Positions 9,336-20,000 of a stretch of 20,000 bases of DNA are shown here, one piece after another. This stretch comes from Symbiodinium natans (Eukaryota; Sar; Dinophyceae; Suessiales; Symbiodiniaceae), in assembly GCA_905221605.1 (NCBI GenBank), contig CAJNDS010000724.1, forward strand, positions 457,501-477,500. Direction: 5' to 3'. A program made the position numbers and the translations under genes. Every line of letters starts with the position of its first letter. Within the stretch, counting starts at the first letter, position 1. The notes beneath the pieces were generated by a model. It was not told where the DNA came from. It saw nothing but the letters and a program-made list of their open reading frames with translations, and made no database searches.

Positions 9336-9731
9336 CAGGCCAGGGATTAAGGGTAGGGTTTAGGGTTTAGGGTTTGGGGTTTCGGGTTTGGGGTTTGGGG
9401 TTTAGGGTTTACGGTTTACGGTTTAGGGTCTAGGGCCTGGGGTTTGGCGGTTTGGAGGTTTGAGGTCTTGAGGGGTTTAGGATTCAGGCGGGTTTGTGGG
9501 GTTTGGGCTTGGGGATTGTTTGAGGCCTTGAGGGGTCTGGGGTTCAGAGCTTAGGGTTTGGGGCTACTTGGCTTCAAGAGTTTCTGGGCTTTCTTTCGGC
9601 TTTAGGATTTTCAGGGCTTCGAGCTTAGGGTTTAGGGTTTAGGGCTTAGGGTTTAGGGTTCAGGGTTTAGGGTTTAGGGTTGAGGGTTTGGGACCCCCCT
9701 GCCCCTTATGCAGCAACTTGCAGGCCCCTCG
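9336..9731. other. Stretch between gene 3 and gene 4
   Basis: Mostly TTTAGGG, TTTGGGG and TTGAGGG variants on the G-rich strand. A C-rich segment at 9690-9703 and the AG at 9722-9723 lie just before the gene 4 ATG at 9732, which suits a spliced-leader acceptor. Confidence 0.55.
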
Positions 9732-11541
9732 ATGCGAATCGTGGTCTATGGCGGCACCGGCTACATCGGCCGAGCAGCAGCCCAGCCCTTGGGATTTGTC
9801 GCTAGACACCCTAAACCCTAAACCCTAAACCCTAAACCCCAAACCCCAAACCCCAAACCCCAAACCCCAAACCCCAAACCCCAAACCCCAAACCCCAAAC
9901 CCCAAACCCCAAACCCCAAACCCCAAACCCTCAACCTCATCAGGTGGTGGAGCTTGCGGCGCGAGGCCACTCCGCCGGCGCCCCGGCCCGGGTTGCCGTT
10001 GGGAGCGGGGTGCGCCTCCTGAGGGGAGTTCCGAGGGAACTCAGACTGGGGGTTTTGGGTTTTTGGGGTTTAGGGTTTAGGGTTTGGGGTTTAGGGTTTA
10101 GGGTTTAGGGTTTAGGGTTTAGGGTTTGGGTGTGGGCTTGGTCAATTTTAGGATCCCAACTGAAGTTTTGGGTTTCAGGTTGAGGGTCCAGGGAGACGTT
10201 CTTGTTTGAGGTCGTGGTGTGCACCCGCAGCAGCTCCGGCATTGATGGACAGCAGACCGCCAAGGACGCGCCTAAACCCTGAACCCTAAACCCTAAACCT
10301 GAACCCGAAGACGTAAACCCCTAAACCCGAAAACCCCAAACTTTATACCCCAAACCCGAAGCCCTAAAGCCTAAAACACCCAAACCTGGATGCAAAGCAG
10401 GGCCTTGCGCCCCAATCTGCAGCCTTGAACCCCTTCCCCCCTCCCCAGCTCGTAACCCTGAAGCCCTGAAACTGGCGATTGCAGATCGTAACCCTACACC
10501 CTAAACCCTAACCCTAAACCCTAAACCCTAAACCGTGAAGCCCTCAGCTCTGCAGAGGTTACCTGAAACCCTGGACCCTCAACTGGTTTAGGGTTTGAGG
10601 AGTCCTCCGGGGTTGCTCCTAAACCGCAATCCTCAAAATCTTGAGGTCGGGGGTACTTGGCTCATGGGCAGTCATAGGCAGGAAAACGATAGTTAAACCT
10701 TTATAGCCTTACTTGGAGGGTACCCCTAAACCCTAAACCCTCAAACCGAAACCCTGAACCCTAAACCCTAAAGCCTAAACCCCAAACCCATTTCCCGTTT
10801 CGGCACGCAACACCTTAAAGAAAGGGTTTAGGGTGTAGGGTTTAGGGCTCTTTGGTTTGTAAATGATAAGCCGCTCGTAGCCCCGCTGCCTTGAGCCCTC
10901 AAACCCACAATGCAGAGAGTTTGCAGGACGTGGAGGCTTCGTTCGCAGGCAGGGCGCTCGGCTTTGCACGATGTGGGCATTTCCCAAACTCGGGTCCCCT
11001 GAATGTACCCTCCAAAATGCTCAAATCCTTCTTCTTCACCCTAAACCCTAAACTCTAAACCCAAAACCCAAAACCCGAAAGCCTAAACCCTAAACCCTAA
11101 GCCCCCCAAAAAGGGTACTTGGGGGTTGGTTTGAAATGAGCTTTCAAGTTCGATGGGCCCTGAGGGCCATTGAGGGCCCTGATCTTTAGAGGACCCCAAA
11201 CCCCAAACCCCAAACCCTAAGCCCAGCCTAGAAAGCCCCTGGCCAGAATTGTGTTTTAACAGGCCCACCCCCTGTTTGAGAAGCTCTCGACTTCTTCGAA
11301 GTCCGTTGCTAAGGTTGGAACCATGGGCCCTTATGTATGGGCCCTTCCCCTTGTTTAAAGGGATCCGAAGTATGGGCCCTTATTATGTATGGTGTGTATA
11401 AGGGTTCTAGAACAAGGGGCCCAAAACACGGGCCCATACTACCTTAGACAGTCACCCTTTCAATGCCGCTTGAGTGCTGAAAGCTAAGTTTTTGCATAGG
11501 CCCTTAGCAGCCCAAAAGCGGCCTCACTACTCCACGCCTAA
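9732..11541 (+). CDS. Gene 4: NAD(P)-binding Rossmann protein, atypical SDR/NmrA-like, unusually short
   Basis: Exon 1 (9732-9773) encodes MRIVVYGGTGYIGR, a first beta strand plus a GxxGxxG dinucleotide-binding loop placed at the very N-terminus, as in atypical SDR/NmrA proteins. Exon 2 (9944-10020) continues VVELAARGHSAGAPARVAV, the helix and second strand that normally follow. Exon 3 (10192-10267) reads FEVVVCTRSSSGIDGQQTAK, resembling the strand and loop after which this family usually has a conserved Asp/Tyr region. Further exons: 10918-10953 (SLQDVEASFAGR), 11263-11313 (AHPLFEKLSTSSKSVAK) and 11500-11541 (ALSSPKAASLLHA, stop). The 5' splice sites are GC (9774), GA (10021), GC (10268), GC (10954) and GT (11314). 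The model gives about 107 residues, far below the usual 220-300, so exons are missing or the protein is truncated. The substrate cannot be named. Confidence 0.62.
9809..9931. repeat. CCCTAAA tract switching to a uniform (CCCCAAA)n array
   Basis: Four CCCTAAA units are followed by about 13 identical CCCCAAA units (TTTGGGG on the other strand), in the first intron of gene 4. The switch is abrupt, again suggesting spread of one variant unit. Confidence 0.95.
11335..11439. mobile_element. Inverted-repeat element, possibly related to family A
   Basis: Perfect 10-base arms GTATGGGCCC (11335-11344) and GGGCCCATAC (11430-11439), with inner CCTTGTT and AACAAGG. The right end GGGCCCATACTA is the same as near the right end of the elements at 2081 and 11951. 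It fills much of the last gene 4 intron, starting about 20 bases after the 5' splice site at 11314. Confidence 0.7.
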
Positions 11542-11652
11542 GACTTCCTGAACCCCAAGCCCTACCCCAAACCCTAAACCCCAAACCCTAACCCCCCCCC
11601 CCCCCCCCTAAACCTGAAACCTGTGAATCGCGCCGGGAATCCCATCGCCCAC

Positions 11653-19143
<7,491 letters not shown>

Positions 19144-20000
19144 GACCCGGGGGTGGGGGGGTTTGCAGGCCGGTTTAGGGTTTAGGGTTTGGGGTTCGAG
19201 GTTTATGGTTGAGGATTGAGGGTTTAGGATTGGGGTTTAGGGTTTACCGCGGGGTTTGAGGGTTACTGCAAGGCTTATAATCCGTTCCCCCTAATATTAA
19301 TACCCCCCTAATATAAAGAACCCCCTGGCCCAAAATCCCGATCCCGTGCCTGTTCCTATTAAAACCTCGACAGAGAGAGGGGGGAGTTAGGGGGGGCGGG
19401 GGTTGGAAGCCGGAAGCAGAAACATGAACCTTTTCCAAACGTAGCTGTCTAGGCCTAGGCTGGGCTGCTGAGCCAGCGTGCTACAATAAGGACGGGCTGG
19501 ATTTTCGGACAAACGATTAGAACCCCCCCTAATACAAAAAACCCTTTGGGGGTTTTTATACAAGGGAGGGGGGGGGGGGGGGGGTTTAATATTAGGGGGA
19601 ACGGATTAATTTTGGAACTAGGGTTTAGGGTTTTCTGTAAGGTTTAATTAGGGTTTTGGGATTTACTGCAGGGCATAGGGTTTAGGGCTTTAGGGCTTCG
19701 GGATAGTGGTCTGCCTGTAATTAAGAGTGCTCGACCCCACGACAACCTGCAGACGGTTCTGAGATCTTTTTTTGCTTGTCTTTCTGGTGTTTTTGTGTGT
19801 TGTCGTTCTTGTGTTTGTGTGTGGGTGTTGTTTATTTGTCGGTGTGGATGTTTTGGGTATTGCTAAGGAACCCTACATCCTCGACCCCAAGCCCGAAACC
19901 CAAAACCCGAAGCCCTGGACCCCAAATTCGAAACCCTAAACTACCCAAGGCCCAAAGCCCAAAGCCCAAAGCCCAAAGCCCTAAACTATCCAAAGCACGA
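19144..20000. other. Start of the next gene 5 intron
   Basis: It holds TTTAGGG variants (19173-19265), the 331-base inverted-repeat element, more GGGTTT units, a GT-rich stretch (19767-19860), and CCCAAAG/CCCTAAA-like units at the end. I looked for the expected GESAGG-type exon in all frames on the + strand and did not see one. Confidence 0.6.
19278..19608. mobile_element. 331-base element with perfect 22-base inverted ends
   Basis: TAATCCGTTCCCCCTAATAT followed by TA (19278-19299) is the exact reverse complement of 19587-19608. The subterminal sequence is C-rich on the left and a G run on the right. A second hairpin (about 19525-19575, AAAAACCC with GGGTTTTT) is nested inside. No transposase is encoded, so it would be non-autonomous. 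Confidence 0.88.

Overview
The window looks like dinoflagellate nuclear DNA. Three lines of evidence point there. (1) Almost every non-coding stretch is filled with TTTAGGG/CCCTAAA heptamers and their variants. (2) Recognisable proteins are cut into very small exons whose 3' splice sites are AG but whose 5' splice sites are often GC or GA instead of GT. (3) All the genes I can build lie on the + strand, as in dinoflagellate one-directional gene clusters. The exact species cannot be told from this sequence. I found no bacterial-type genes, rRNA, tRNA or CRISPR. Continuous open frames are misleading here: nearly all the long ones are translated repeats, and the real coding sequence is in islands of about 13-103 bases between repeat tracts. 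I built the gene models by eye, joining islands by reading frame, codon use, splice phase and protein motifs, without any alignment tool.

Layout, all on the + strand: (a) 58-134, a possible last exon of a gene that starts before the window. (b) about 350-3527, gene 1, about 169 residues; its C-terminal half is rich in Tyr/His/Asn/Pro/Arg and ends at a clear stop. (c) about 3972-5090, gene 2, about 136 residues, six exons, family not recognised. (d) about 5269-9335, gene 3, about 198 residues in up to 15 exons, family not recognised. (e) 9732-11541, gene 4, an NAD(P)-binding Rossmann protein (atypical SDR/NmrA-like) starting with a GGTGYIG motif. (f) 11653 to beyond 19143, gene 5, a type-B carboxylesterase/cholinesterase-fold protein with a signal peptide. 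Gene 5 is the best supported; its catalytic-serine exon must lie beyond the right end. Spacing between genes (about 110-445 bases) is much smaller than the introns.

The introns hold three kinds of material: telomere-like tracts in both orientations, including locally uniform variant arrays (TTAGGGTC, CCCTGAA, CCCCAAA); microsatellites and long C/G runs; and about ten short elements with terminal inverted repeats that resemble MITEs or introners, some sharing ends across different genes. The most unusual overall feature is a set of ordinary protein genes whose introns consist largely of telomere-type repeats and palindromic elements. There is no sign that the five genes share a pathway.
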